DNA from: Mucilaginibacter lappiensis
GTDB lineage: Bacteria; Bacteroidota; Bacteroidia; Sphingobacteriales; Sphingobacteriaceae
Reading direction: 5' to 3'
Length of the DNA: 64,000 nt
Assembly (NCBI RefSeq): GCF_900155965.1
Contig: NZ_FTMG01000001.1
Span: forward strand, 806,001-870,000
In this document: one piece after another, positions 8,881-17,873 of the stretch
How positions within the stretch are numbered: the stretch's first letter is position 1
Layout of the letters: the number at the start of each line of letters is the position of its first letter
Translations under genes and position numbers: made by a program
Notes under the pieces: model-generated
Database searches by the model: none
Told to the model about the DNA's origin: nothing
Seen by the model: only the letters and a program-made list of their open reading frames with translations

Positions 8881-9425
8881 TTTCTTTTAAAATAAACCTG
8901 TTTTAACTCCTGCATAGCCCGATGCGCCCTTACCTTAACTGCACCTTCAGTTATTTGAAGTATCTGTGCTATTTCCTGATATTTGAGTTCCTGCAGCCTG
9001 CTCATGATTAAAACTTCCCGATGATCATTGCTTAAATTCTTCATAGCGCCATGAAGTTCCGTCCGCGTTTGTTTTATTTCGAACAACTCATCGGCTGCTG
9101 TGCCTCCGTCAATCCTGTCGGCAAAATCTGTCACATCATAATGCGAAACATTCTCCGATTTCTTTTTATAACTGTCTTTTAATACGTTGCGGGCTATCTG
9201 GTACATCCATGCCATAAACTCACCCTCGCCGGTAAAGCTATTACGGTACTTAAGCATCTTGTAAAAAACAGTTTGAACCATATCTTCACTACCTTCCCGG
9301 TTATAGGTCATGTGAAACAAAAAGCCATATAAAGCCCTGTGGTACCGCTCAAAAAGCAGTCCCATTTTTTCCAGTTCCCCGGTTTTAACCCGAAGCATGA
9401 TGGCATTGTCACTTAGCGTATTCAA
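8874..9425 (-). CDS. RNA polymerase ECF sigma factor
   Basis: 183-residue sigma-70 family factor. Region 2 (GLLFERYHRALYGFLFHMT ... AWMYQIARNVLKD) and region 4 (LSNDHREVLIMSRLQELKYQEIAQIL...GAVKVRAHRAMQELK) are complete. The first codon of the frame is TTG (9425), giving the typical N-terminus NTLSDNAIMLRVKTG. An internal ATG at 9398 would still keep region 2. It is followed by its putative anti-sigma factor and two DUF4097 proteins. Autoregulation is likely but no promoter copy was identified. Confidence 0.9.
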   Translation of the reverse strand: MNTLSDNAIMLRVKTGELEKMGLLFERYHRALYGFLFHMTYNREGSEDMVQTVFYKMLKYRNSFTGEGEFMAWMYQIARNVLKDSYKKKSENVSHYDVTDFADRIDGGTAADELFEIKQTRTELHGAMKNLSNDHREVLIMSRLQELKYQEIAQILQITEGAVKVRAHRAMQELKQVYFKRKC

Positions 9426-9526
9426 ACAGGTTTAGTATTTTAATTTACATTGGAGACTTCTGCAAAAAGAAATGGTTACAAGAAATTTAATAAATATTGT
9501 AATTTACTGATTATGAGTAAAAATCA

Positions 9527-9571
9527 ATAAAAAAAAGAAGGCCTCCATAATGCATGTCGGCCTGTCTTTTC
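9527..9571 (-). terminator. Intrinsic terminator after the TapB-like gene
   Basis: On the minus strand AAAAGACAGGCC pairs with GGCCTTCTTTT (one bulge) around a 15-base loop, followed by a run of T. It lies about 65 bp after the stop of the gene ending at 9635, between that gene and the sigma operon. Confidence 0.7.
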
Positions 9572-9634
9572 TCGCGGTAAGGTAGGTATAAATTCTTAGT
9601 TACTAATACACTTGAACCCAAACGGGATAAGTTA

Positions 9635-10342
9635 TTAGTTGATAGCGTCAAGCACCATGGTGCCTTTGAGCTTTGATTTTTTATCGTATGTTTCTGATTT
9701 TACAAAGCGACCCATTTTTGGAGAAAACCACTCGGCAACTTTAATATGTAAGGGAATACCTATGCCCATCATTTTGATTTTCACGGTAGAATCATAGGTA
9801 ATTTTGTAACAATCAAAAGTACCGGCGTTAGTGGTTACGTTTTCCTCCTTTTCAACCATACGGTTAATAATATCCATCTGCATGGCCGTCATAGACTGTC
9901 CGCCGTTGCCAATATCAAGGGTAACCGAGCCGTCATCCAATTTTTGGCCAACGCTCAAATTAAGCGGATAAGCCATGTATTTGACATCTCCCGTGATTCG
10001 CATATTGTTGTACTGTTTCATGGAAGAAGCAGGAACAAAAGATTTCATGTCAACTTTAATGGCATCACCATCACAAATCATTTCTGTGTCGCCACTGGGG
10101 CCTGGTTTTCCATCCTTATCAACAAAGTCAGCATGCACTATTACAGTTGTGGCATTCTTTTTAGTAGCCGTATAGGTGATTTTTTCCAGAGAATTTCCTT
10201 TGGTATCCAGATTTACATAGGTGAGTTTTTTTCCGCTTATTGCTCCCACAAACTGGCCACAGTTTTGTGCATCAGCTAACTGTGAGCCCAAAAACAATAA
10301 CGTAATAATAGTAATGATACCTCTCATTGATGACTTTAACAT
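9635..10342 (-). CDS. Secreted TapB/DUF3108-like protein
   Basis: 235 residues with an N-terminal signal peptide (about 1-25, LLFLGSQLADAQ). The body is beta-rich: GKKLTYVNLDTKGNSLEKITYTATK, then EENVTTNAGTFDCYKITYDS and AEWFSPKMGRFVKSETYD. The last block resembles the conserved end of DUF3108/TapB-type periplasmic proteins (intact thiol and a basic-to-acyl pattern, WFsPkvG.v). No catalytic motif is visible. It is a single-gene unit with its own terminator. The family assignment is by pattern memory and the function is unknown. Confidence 0.65.
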   Translation of the reverse strand: MLKSSMRGIITIITLLFLGSQLADAQNCGQFVGAISGKKLTYVNLDTKGNSLEKITYTATKKNATTVIVHADFVDKDGKPGPSGDTEMICDGDAIKVDMKSFVPASSMKQYNNMRITGDVKYMAYPLNLSVGQKLDDGSVTLDIGNGGQSMTAMQMDIINRMVEKEENVTTNAGTFDCYKITYDSTVKIKMMGIGIPLHIKVAEWFSPKMGRFVKSETYDKKSKLKGTMVLDAIN

Positions 10343-10482
10343 TTAGTGTAAAAGTCAGCTTACTATTCGTTACTCACAACAGTACAAACACGCTACCTAT
10401 ATGCGGTTTTTACGCATTTTTATAAAAAATAATGGCAATCACATATATCTTATTATAGTTGTGGAATGGCGGGATTAGTTTA

Positions 10483-11580
10483 TTAGTTATTTGTAACAGG
10501 TTTCATAACCTGGTCAAGGGCTAATTGCCAGTTGAATTTTTGCTTTGTAGTATTTACCTGTTGTATATCTTGTATATAAGCAGGATTAAAATACGCAGCC
10601 AGCGAAAGCGTATAAACACCATTGCCAGGTTCAAACAAGGTACCGGCTTCATATCCTTTTTCGTGGTTGGCGGCGCGTTGCTTATCAAACGGCACTTTAC
10701 TGTTCACAAATTCGCCATGGGTTTTAACTCCTGTTACAAAGGGCACTAAAAAATCGACCGATTTCTGGATGGATGCTCCTTTTTCTGACTGATAGCTAAA
10801 GTAGTTTTTACCAGTGGCGCGGTAAATAACCATGCTGGCTCTTAATAAAGGTTCAAGCGTATAGGTATGGTAATGCAATGCGTCTCTTTCCAAAAAGTCA
10901 AAGCCGCTTCCATCAGCATTCAGGTTAACGTTGATCTGTTTTTCTATTTCCTGGTAAATACGGGGTTCATAACCGGTATTATGGAGCGTAAATGCAACCA
11001 ATGTGAGCGTTTTGATCCGGTGCGAATTCCAGTTATTAAAACTGGTTGTTCTACCAGGTTTGGCAGATGCACTGTTGAACTCTGCTTCGCCAACCTTGAT
11101 CAGCCAGCTATCAATCTGTTGTTTTGATTCTGCGGAAACGTTATTCCTGATTAAATCATACCCGGTTATCATATCCTCCAGCTTGGTTTCGTTGATCGGG
11201 TCGCCATTAGGTTTATTGGTATTTGCCCAGGCCAACAGAAAATCCTGCACTTTTTGCAGATAAGATTTTTGCTGATACAATCGGTAACACAAAGCCAATG
11301 CGTAAATTTTATTACCATCCTGCAATGATTTAAGACTGGCTGTTTTTGCCGGATTACCAGCCAGTACTCCCTGTGATACAATTGTTTCAATGGGACTTGG
11401 CTGCTCATTCAAAGCCTGTTCCGCTGTTCGCTTGTAGCGTTCAAAAGCTTTTTTCACATCATCACTGCCCGCAATATTCTTTTTTAACACCTGAATTTCA
11501 GCATCATTTAAACTTACATATTGTGCTTTGACGTATACAACTCCAAACAGGAGTACTGTCAGTAGAATTACTTTTTTCAT
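10483..11580 (-). CDS. Alginate lyase-fold polysaccharide lyase (PL5-like)
   Basis: 365 residues, signal peptide about 1-19 (VVYVKAQ), then an all-helical (alpha/alpha) alginate_lyase-type domain. Candidate catalytic residues are visible: the Asn/His pair in FNNWNSHR (N185, H187) and Arg232 plus a Tyr in ERDALHYHTY. They match the N/H...R...Y set known from PL5 A1-III lyase, with an N-x-H variant in place of N-H. It lies 4 bp downstream of the GH88 gene on the same strand, so lyase and unsaturated-uronyl hydrolase are coexpressed. The substrate is a uronic-acid-containing glycan (alginate, glucuronan or similar); which one cannot be decided from sequence. Confidence 0.8.
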   Translation of the reverse strand: MKKVILLTVLLFGVVYVKAQYVSLNDAEIQVLKKNIAGSDDVKKAFERYKRTAEQALNEQPSPIETIVSQGVLAGNPAKTASLKSLQDGNKIYALALCYRLYQQKSYLQKVQDFLLAWANTNKPNGDPINETKLEDMITGYDLIRNNVSAESKQQIDSWLIKVGEAEFNSASAKPGRTTSFNNWNSHRIKTLTLVAFTLHNTGYEPRIYQEIEKQINVNLNADGSGFDFLERDALHYHTYTLEPLLRASMVIYRATGKNYFSYQSEKGASIQKSVDFLVPFVTGVKTHGEFVNSKVPFDKQRAANHEKGYEAGTLFEPGNGVYTLSLAAYFNPAYIQDIQQVNTTKQKFNWQLALDQVMKPVTNN

Positions 11581-11583
11581 AAA

Positions 11584-12795
11584 TCAATTACGGTTAATTA
11601 CAGGTTGACCTTTGTATAGATGTTGTTTACGCAACAATGCTTCCAGGTAATAATAATCGGCATAAATGATAGGCACATCAATTTCGGTACCTGCTGGTTT
11701 ATGACCTGTACTGTGGATGAGTAAAAACCCTTTGCTCCCCCCTGCTTTGGCCTGATATTTTTCGCTTAGCGTTTTAACAATTTTATCGGCAGTAGAGCGG
11801 TACTCTTTGGCATTTTTACTATAAGTACTTAATTCATATAATGCCGAAGCAGCTACTGCCGCAGCCGAAGCATCGCGCGGGGCATTAGGTATAGCGGGAT
11901 CATTATAATCCCAGTAAGGCACCAGATCCGCCGGTAAATTAGGGTTACTGAATATGAATTTAGCTATATTTTCGGCCTGTTTCAAATAAGCTTTGTTATG
12001 TGTTTCGCGATAACACATGGTATAACCATAAAGCCCCCAAGCCTGTCCGCGTGCCCATGCCGACTCATCGGCATAACCCTGGTGGGTTTGTTTGTGCAGT
12101 ACTTTACCAGTTTCGGGGTCATAATCAATAACGTGGTAGGAGCTATAATCGGCCCTGAAATGGTTTTTCATGGCGGTATTGGCATGTGCCACAGCTATTT
12201 TATAAAAAGAGGAGTCGCCGGTTAAATGAGTGGCTTCAAACAGCAGCTCCAGGTTAAGCATATTATCAATAATAACCGGGAATTTCCATTGTTTACGGTT
12301 ATCCCACGATTTGATGGAACCCACAACCGGGTTAAACCGGGTCGATAGCGTTTTGGCAGCTTCAATAATCACTTCTTTATAATGCGCATCTTTTGTTAAA
12401 CGATAACCGTTGCCCACACTGTTATATACCTTAAAACCCATGTCATGGGTAATGCCGTTTGTTTTCTCAACCTCAATATTTGTAGTGAACTGTTGGGCTA
12501 GCCCCATCCACTTTTTATCGTTGGTATACTCATATAAAAACCAAAGTTCGCCCGGGAAAAAGCCGCTGCACCAATCTTTTGAAGGCACCATGACCAATTT
12601 TCCTTCTACGCTTAAACTACGTGGCGATACAAGTGCTGAGTTAGCTGCGTCTGACTTTACGGTGTCAACTTCTTTAAGCAACAAAGTGGTTTGATTTTGT
12701 GCAAATGAAAAGGCTTTGGCTACATCGGTTTGTGAAAACACCTTAGTAGTCAAAAGGGTCAGCGCAAAAAATACGATCAAGTTTTTGGTTCTCAT
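11584..12795 (-). CDS. GH88 unsaturated glucuronyl hydrolase
   Basis: 403 residues, signal peptide about 1-22 (TTKVFSQ), followed by a (alpha/alpha)6 GH88 domain. HDMGFKVYNSVGNGYRLT contains the Asp expected at the active site, and ESAWARGQAWGLYGYTMCY is the signature helix of unsaturated glucuronyl hydrolases. GH88 enzymes hydrate the 4,5-unsaturated uronic acid left at the non-reducing end by polysaccharide lyases, so it fits directly behind the lyases of this locus. The product is periplasmic. It is transcribed divergently from the LacI regulator, with a LacI-type operator about 130 bp upstream. Confidence 0.9.
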   Translation of the reverse strand: MRTKNLIVFFALTLLTTKVFSQTDVAKAFSFAQNQTTLLLKEVDTVKSDAANSALVSPRSLSVEGKLVMVPSKDWCSGFFPGELWFLYEYTNDKKWMGLAQQFTTNIEVEKTNGITHDMGFKVYNSVGNGYRLTKDAHYKEVIIEAAKTLSTRFNPVVGSIKSWDNRKQWKFPVIIDNMLNLELLFEATHLTGDSSFYKIAVAHANTAMKNHFRADYSSYHVIDYDPETGKVLHKQTHQGYADESAWARGQAWGLYGYTMCYRETHNKAYLKQAENIAKFIFSNPNLPADLVPYWDYNDPAIPNAPRDASAAAVAASALYELSTYSKNAKEYRSTADKIVKTLSEKYQAKAGGSKGFLLIHSTGHKPAGTEIDVPIIYADYYYLEALLRKQHLYKGQPVINRN

Positions 12796-12891
12796 GGGTT
12801 TTATAAAAAGTTTATGATCAGCTTGGTTCGTCTAAAGTTCAGGGGGATAAAAGACGCTGATGATGAGTTCAATATTACGACGTATTCCTGC

Positions 12892-12899
12892 CAAAATAA
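12892..12899 (-). promoter_or_regulatory. Putative -7 box for the GH88-lyase operon
   Basis: On the minus strand TTATTTTG is one mismatch from the Bacteroidota -7 consensus TAnnTTTG. The LacI-type operator at 12924-12933 would then fall close to the -33 region, where a bound repressor could block polymerase. The spacing is suggestive only. Confidence 0.35.
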
Positions 12900-12917
12900 A
12901 AGCATAGCCGGTTAATT

Positions 12918-12933
12918 TTTACGCAAACGTTTG
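12918..12933. promoter_or_regulatory. LacI-type operator, copy 1
   Basis: TTTACGCAAACGTTTG contains the perfect 10-bp palindrome CAAACGTTTG with a central CG, the hallmark of LacI/GalR operators. It sits between the divergent GH88 and lacI-type genes. A second site with the same left part (TTTACGCAATCGTTTT, minus strand) lies at 14225-14240. Confidence 0.65.
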
Positions 12934-13047
12934 AGTTAGCTTGATGTAATCTGGACTTCGATGCCTTTTTGGGTGTGTCTTTTCGCAAAAAGCAGGTAAA
13001 AAATGCTGTTTAGTTGAGGTTTTTGTCTAATTTTAGGAAAATACTCA

Positions 13048-13055
13048 TATACTTG
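13048..13055 (+). promoter_or_regulatory. Putative -7 box for the LacI-family gene
   Basis: TATACTTG is a one-mismatch match to TAnnTTTG. A TTTG (13022-13025) lies 22 nt upstream as a possible -33 element. Transcription would start just before the ribosome binding site (GGGAG) of the regulator. Confidence 0.4.
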
Positions 13056-13081
13056 TTGAGTTGCCGGGAGAGAGCCAAATT

Positions 13082-14119
13082 ATGAATTTTGATGCCATTA
13101 CTATAAGGGATATTGCCAGGGAATTACATCTATCTGTATCTACTGTTTCTAAAGCACTGAGAGACAGCTATGAGATAAGCGAAAAAACCAAAAAACTCGT
13201 AACAGAGTTTGCCCAAAAACATAACTACCGGCCTAATCCTATGGCCCAAAGCCTTAAAAAAGGGCATAGCAAATCCATCGGCATTGTAGTTTCCAGTATC
13301 GATAACCAGTTTTTTTCGCAGGTGATTAACGGCATGGAGTCTGAGGCTTATAGCCAGGGCTACAACGTGATTATCACCCAGAGTCATGAATCATATGAAC
13401 TGGAGGTGCAAAACGTTGGACACCTGATCCATAGGGCCATTGACGGCCTGTTGATTTCAATCGCGACCGAAACCGCCGATGTAGAACACCTCAGACGGTT
13501 GCAGCAACAGGGCTTACCTATCGTTTTCTTTGATCGTGTAAGTAACGAGATAGACACACATAAAGTTATAGTTGACAATTTGGGTGGCGCCTACCAGGCC
13601 ACTATGCACCTGCTTGCCTCAGGCTACAAAAACATTGCGCATATCACTAGCTCGGTAACATCATCTGTCACCAACCAACGGCTGGCCGGCTATGTAGACG
13701 CTCTTGTTGAAAGCGGCATTGAAGTTAATGAACAGTACATCAAATATTGCCTCCATGGCGGTCTTAATCTGGATGAGTTGGAACAAGCGATAGACGAGCT
13801 GATGCAGACAGAACCACGTCCGGATGCCATTCTTACCGCTTCCGACAGGATCACGACATCCACCATGACCTTATTGCATAAAAAAAATATAAGGATACCA
13901 CAAGATGTTGCATTGGTTGGTTTTTCCAATACCGTACTGGCCGATGTATTAAACCCCTCCCTTACATCGGTACATCAGCCTGCTTTTGAAATTGGCAGAA
14001 AGGCCACTGAAATGTTGCTGAGCATCATTAACAGTAAGCGCCCCATTACCGAATTTGAGAATGTGGTTTTACCTACCGAACTGTTTATCAGGAGTTCATC
14101 GGCAAGCAAGCTTAAATAA
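13082..14119 (+). CDS. LacI-family transcriptional regulator
   Basis: 345 residues. The N-terminal helix-turn-helix (TIRDIARELHLSVSTVSKAL) and hinge helix (NPMAQSLKK) are canonical. The periplasmic-binding-protein-like effector domain follows (KSIGIVVSSIDNQFFSQVI ... VALVGFSNTVLADVLNPSLTSV). A longer frame begins at TTG 13061, but that codon overlaps a GGGAGAG ribosome binding site that precedes ATG 13082 at good spacing, so the ATG is chosen. Flanking operator copies at 12918 and 14225 suggest it controls both the GH88-lyase unit and the SusCD-lyase-GH2-lyase unit, and itself. The effector is probably an oligosaccharide or uronate product, by inference. Confidence 0.92.
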   Translation: MNFDAITIRDIARELHLSVSTVSKALRDSYEISEKTKKLVTEFAQKHNYRPNPMAQSLKKGHSKSIGIVVSSIDNQFFSQVINGMESEAYSQGYNVIITQSHESYELEVQNVGHLIHRAIDGLLISIATETADVEHLRRLQQQGLPIVFFDRVSNEIDTHKVIVDNLGGAYQATMHLLASGYKNIAHITSSVTSSVTNQRLAGYVDALVESGIEVNEQYIKYCLHGGLNLDELEQAIDELMQTEPRPDAILTASDRITTSTMTLLHKKNIRIPQDVALVGFSNTVLADVLNPSLTSVHQPAFEIGRKATEMLLSIINSKRPITEFENVVLPTELFIRSSSASKLK

Positions 14120-14224
14120 ACTTTTTTCTTATTCTGAAAAAGCTCTCCAGACTATTTCAATAACAATTCAGCTTCCTGAAATACACCTTAGTGTAGGGAT
14201 AATTTTACATTTCCTAATTTTTCG

Positions 14225-14240
14225 AAAACGATTGCGTAAA
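14225..14240. promoter_or_regulatory. LacI-type operator, copy 2
   Basis: Read on the minus strand this is TTTACGCAATCGTTTT, matching operator copy 1 (TTTACGCAAACGTTTG) at 14 of 16 positions. It lies about 105 bp after the LacI stop and about 42 bp upstream of the TACTTTTG promoter box. Confidence 0.6.
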
Positions 14241-14266
14241 TAAAATTGGGGCAAAGTGTAAAACAC

Positions 14267-14294
14267 CATATCAAATGTAGGTACTTTTGATATG
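14267..14294 (+). promoter_or_regulatory. Putative promoter box inside a 9-bp inverted repeat
   Basis: CATATCAAA (14267-14275) and TTTGATATG (14286-14294) are exact reverse complements. The -7-like TACTTTTG (14282-14289) overlaps the right arm. A second regulator could bind here, or the arms could form a hairpin at the start of the transcript. No good -33 element was found. Confidence 0.45.
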
Positions 14295-14697
14295 TGCCAT
14301 TCGCCTAAATAAGGCGATCACCCATTTATAAACCCTGTATTAATTATTAAAGTTTGCTGTATGTGCCAGGTTGTACCTTCATATTTTGTAAATACTATTG
14401 ATCAGCCATTAAACATAGTAAGTGTAACCGATATCCATATGCGTTAATGATAGGAGACCTGCATGCGGTCATACAATTTATTTACAGTGTAAAATAACGT
14501 ACTAATAACCACCCAAAACCAATAAAACCAAAACTTACTAAAACGAGAGTGAATATGAAAGAATAACAGACAAAACAAGTCTGGTAACAGACGCCCCTCC
14601 CCCTCATTTAAGGTTTCCTCAAAAAATCAAGTAACGAAAGTTGCCCGGAATCCTATTGCCAATTTTTTAAACCTAATTAATACCATAAACAAAGAAT

Positions 14698-17600
14698 ATG
14701 AAGAGAAAAACTTTATTTTTTAGCGTATTCAGAAGCACATCATTGCAATTAGCGCTTATTTGCTTTTTGCTGACCGGTGCTTTTGCAAGCGTTAGCTCAA
14801 AGCCCGGGGCTACGCCAATGAAAACTGCCGGTAACTTAAAAACTGCGGCTGATATAAAAATAACCGGTCATGTAACCGATGAAAAAGGCTTGCCACTTCC
14901 GGGAGCCAGTATACGGGTAAAAGGCACAAAAGCGGGTACCACTACCGATATTGATGGTAAATATTCCATTACCGTACCGGATAATAGTGCCGTTCTGATA
15001 TTTACAACCATAGGATACACTGCCCAAGAAATACCGGTTAACGACCGTAAAACCATCGACGTTCAATTATTAAACAACGCCAAAGATTTAAACGAGGTTG
15101 TAGTAGTAGGTTATGGTGCGCAAAAGAAACGCGATGTAACCGGCGCAGTAACCTCAACCAATTTAACTAACGTTACCAAAACTCCTGTTTTTGGTACAGC
15201 TCAGTTATTACAGGGCCAGGTAAGCGGTGTGCAGGTTACGCAAACCAATGCACAACCAGGTGCTAGTTTTAGCGTACGCATCAGAGGTACCAACTCCATC
15301 ACTAACAGCAGTGAGCCTTTATATGTAGTTGACGGTTATGCGGGCGCCGATATATCTGCCATAAACCCGAATGATATTGCTACTATGGATGTATTGAAAG
15401 ATGCATCTGCAGCGGCTATTTATGGTAACCGTGGCGCAAATGGCGTAGTTATCATCACTACCAAAACCGGTAAAGCAGGGCAAAATATTGTTTCGGCCGA
15501 TGTATACTCTGGTGTTCAGAGAGTAGGTAAAATACTCGATTTGATGAACGCATCACAATTTGCCGTATACCTTGATTCGGTGACATCTTATAACAATGTG
15601 GGCTCAAAAACACCAAAGCCACTACCTTTTACCCAGGATCAGATCAATAACTTAGGTGCCGGTACCAACTGGCAAAAAGAATTGTTCCGCACTGCCCCTA
15701 TTACCAATGCAAACCTTTCTATAAGCGGTGGCAGCGAGCTTACCAAATACCTGGTAAGTTTCAGTTACTTTGATCAAAAAGGTATCATCCTTAACTCCGG
15801 GTACAAACGAGGTACCTTACGTTTTAATTTTACACATGAAATCAGCAAAAAACTATCATTTGGCCTTAACTCCCAGGTATCTTACGATCAGCAGAATATT
15901 GCTAACGTAAATACCAGTGGTGGTGCCGGTGGCGGTACATTGCTTGATGCCTTACGTATAAGCCCTACTATACCGGTTTATGATGCTACCGGCGCGTTCA
16001 CTTTTCAAAATGGCCCTACCGGATATGCGGATATATTAGGTAACCCGATTGCGGCGGCTACGCTAAATACCGATGTTGACAATTCACTGCGTTTGTTTAT
16101 TAACGCCTATGGCGAATATCAGATAACAAAAAACCTAAAATTCAGGTCGAGCTTTGGTACAGATGACCGTTTTGAAAAAGAAAGGATCTTCAGGCCAAAC
16201 ACTACTTACCTGGGCTTAACCACCAATGGTTATGCATCAATCATTAATCCTTCTAACCTCGATTGGTTAAATGAAAACACGTTAACCTATAATGCCACTT
16301 TCAATAAAATACATACCATAACCGCCTTAGCAGGTTTTACCTATCAAAACTCCCAATACCGGGCCAGCACAGCAACCGCGCAATCATTAACTACCAATAA
16401 CCTGGGTACTGATGGTTTAGGTGCAGGTACCAGCCTGAATGCAACATCAACTGCCAATGGGCGCAGGTTAGCATCATTTATAGGCAGGGTAAATTACAGT
16501 TTGATGGACAGGTATCTATTAACCGTTTCTGTACGCCGGGATGGTTCTTCGGCCTTGGGCGCTAATAACCGATGGGGTACATTCCCATCAGGTGCATTAG
16601 CCTGGAGGGTATCAAGCGAAGAGTTTATGCAAAACATCAAAACCATTAGCGATCTGAAACTACGTTTAGGATATGGTATTGTGGGTAATCAGAGTATCCC
16701 TGTTAATTCGCCATATGCACAGTATGCTTTAAATAGCTATGTTCTCAACGGCGGTCGTAGTGTTGGTTTTTCACCCAATAATATCCCGAATGATAATTTA
16801 CAATGGGAACAAACCCGGTCATACAACATTGGTGTCGACCTTGGTCTATTGAACAACCGTATTACTTTCAATGCAGATGTTTACGATAAAAAAACCACTA
16901 AATTATTATTCCAGCGTCCAGTGCCTTCAACAACCGGCTTTACCACTTTCCAGGACAACCTGGGTGCCATGAGCAACCGTGGTATTGAGCTGGCTTTAAA
17001 TACCACCAATATCAGCGGGCAATTTATAAAGTGGACCACCGGTATTAATTTTGCCAAAAACATCAATAAAATACTAGATCTGGGCGGCCCTCAGAGTGTA
17101 CTTACCGGTACCGTAAGTTCCAGCTTATATCCGGGCGGTCAAAACTCATCTATATTACAGGTGGGTAAACCTATCGGCTCATTTTATGGTTATGTATATG
17201 ACGGTATATGGCAGTCAACCCAACAAATTGCAGCCAGCGGTATTACTAACGCTCTTAAGCCTGGCGACCCAAGATATAAAGACCTGAATGGCGATCATAT
17301 CATTAACGCGTCAGACCGTACTATTATCGGCAATGCTTTACCAAAATTCACTTACGGCTTTAACAGTAATTTAACTGTAGGGCAGTTTAACCTGTTTGTG
17401 TTGATACAAGGCGTTTATGGTAACCAGATCATGAACGAGAACAAAATTGAGACTGAAAACGGAACCACCAACGATAATAAATTAGCTTATGTATTAACCA
17501 GAAGCTTTGGTATGCCGGGTTCCGATAATTCGCTGCCAAGTGTGGGCAGTACTTTGCGTCGGAGTTTAGGCCCAACCAGTGACATATTGGAGAGTGGCAG

Positions 17601-17847
17601 CTATTTAAGATTTAAAACTATCACTTTAAGCTATAATCTGCCTTTGCCAAAAGTGAGCAGGATATTTAAATCAGCCAGTGTATATGTAACAGGCCAAAAT
17701 TTATTCACCATCACCAAATACTCAGGTTATGATCCGGAAGTGAATACTTACGATACGTCAAGCGGAAACTATACTTCATTGGGTACCGATTATAACCCGT
17801 ATCCAAATATCAAAACCTACACCCTGGGCTTAAGATTAGGCATGTAA
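14698..17847 (+). CDS. susC-like: SusC/RagA-family TonB-linked outer membrane protein
   Basis: 1049 residues. An N-terminal signal anchor (about 1-31) is followed by a carboxypeptidase-D regulatory-like domain (about 52-125, ITGHVTDEKGLPLPGASI). Next come the SusC TonB-box region (DLNEVVVVGYGAQKKRDVTGAV), a plug (ATMDVLKDASAAAIYGNRGANGVVIITTK) and a large beta-barrel ending in ...TLGLRLGM. It should import oligosaccharides together with the SusD lipoprotein encoded 26 bp downstream. The same operon continues with two lyases and a GH2, so the cargo is probably a uronic-acid oligosaccharide. Confidence 0.95.
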   Translation: MKRKTLFFSVFRSTSLQLALICFLLTGAFASVSSKPGATPMKTAGNLKTAADIKITGHVTDEKGLPLPGASIRVKGTKAGTTTDIDGKYSITVPDNSAVLIFTTIGYTAQEIPVNDRKTIDVQLLNNAKDLNEVVVVGYGAQKKRDVTGAVTSTNLTNVTKTPVFGTAQLLQGQVSGVQVTQTNAQPGASFSVRIRGTNSITNSSEPLYVVDGYAGADISAINPNDIATMDVLKDASAAAIYGNRGANGVVIITTKTGKAGQNIVSADVYSGVQRVGKILDLMNASQFAVYLDSVTSYNNVGSKTPKPLPFTQDQINNLGAGTNWQKELFRTAPITNANLSISGGSELTKYLVSFSYFDQKGIILNSGYKRGTLRFNFTHEISKKLSFGLNSQVSYDQQNIANVNTSGGAGGGTLLDALRISPTIPVYDATGAFTFQNGPTGYADILGNPIAAATLNTDVDNSLRLFINAYGEYQITKNLKFRSSFGTDDRFEKERIFRPNTTYLGLTTNGYASIINPSNLDWLNENTLTYNATFNKIHTITALAGFTYQNSQYRASTATAQSLTTNNLGTDGLGAGTSLNATSTANGRRLASFIGRVNYSLMDRYLLTVSVRRDGSSALGANNRWGTFPSGALAWRVSSEEFMQNIKTISDLKLRLGYGIVGNQSIPVNSPYAQYALNSYVLNGGRSVGFSPNNIPNDNLQWEQTRSYNIGVDLGLLNNRITFNADVYDKKTTKLLFQRPVPSTTGFTTFQDNLGAMSNRGIELALNTTNISGQFIKWTTGINFAKNINKILDLGGPQSVLTGTVSSSLYPGGQNSSILQVGKPIGSFYGYVYDGIWQSTQQIAASGITNALKPGDPRYKDLNGDHIINASDRTIIGNALPKFTYGFNSNLTVGQFNLFVLIQGVYGNQIMNENKIETENGTTNDNKLAYVLTRSFGMPGSDNSLPSVGSTLRRSLGPTSDILESGSYLRFKTITLSYNLPLPKVSRIFKSASVYVTGQNLFTITKYSGYDPEVNTYDTSSGNYTSLGTDYNPYPNIKTYTLGLRLGM

Positions 17848-17873
17848 CCGGTAATTATTTAAATAGACAAATC

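Larger units (their letters stand above)
14120..14697 (+). other. Regulatory region and long leader upstream of PUL1 SusC
   Basis: 578 bp without a gene. It holds the second LacI-type operator (14225-14240) and a 9-bp inverted repeat overlapping a TAnnTTTG box (14267-14294). Roughly 400 nt of presumptive 5' untranslated leader follow before the SusC ATG. No riboswitch consensus was recognised. Confidence 0.6.
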
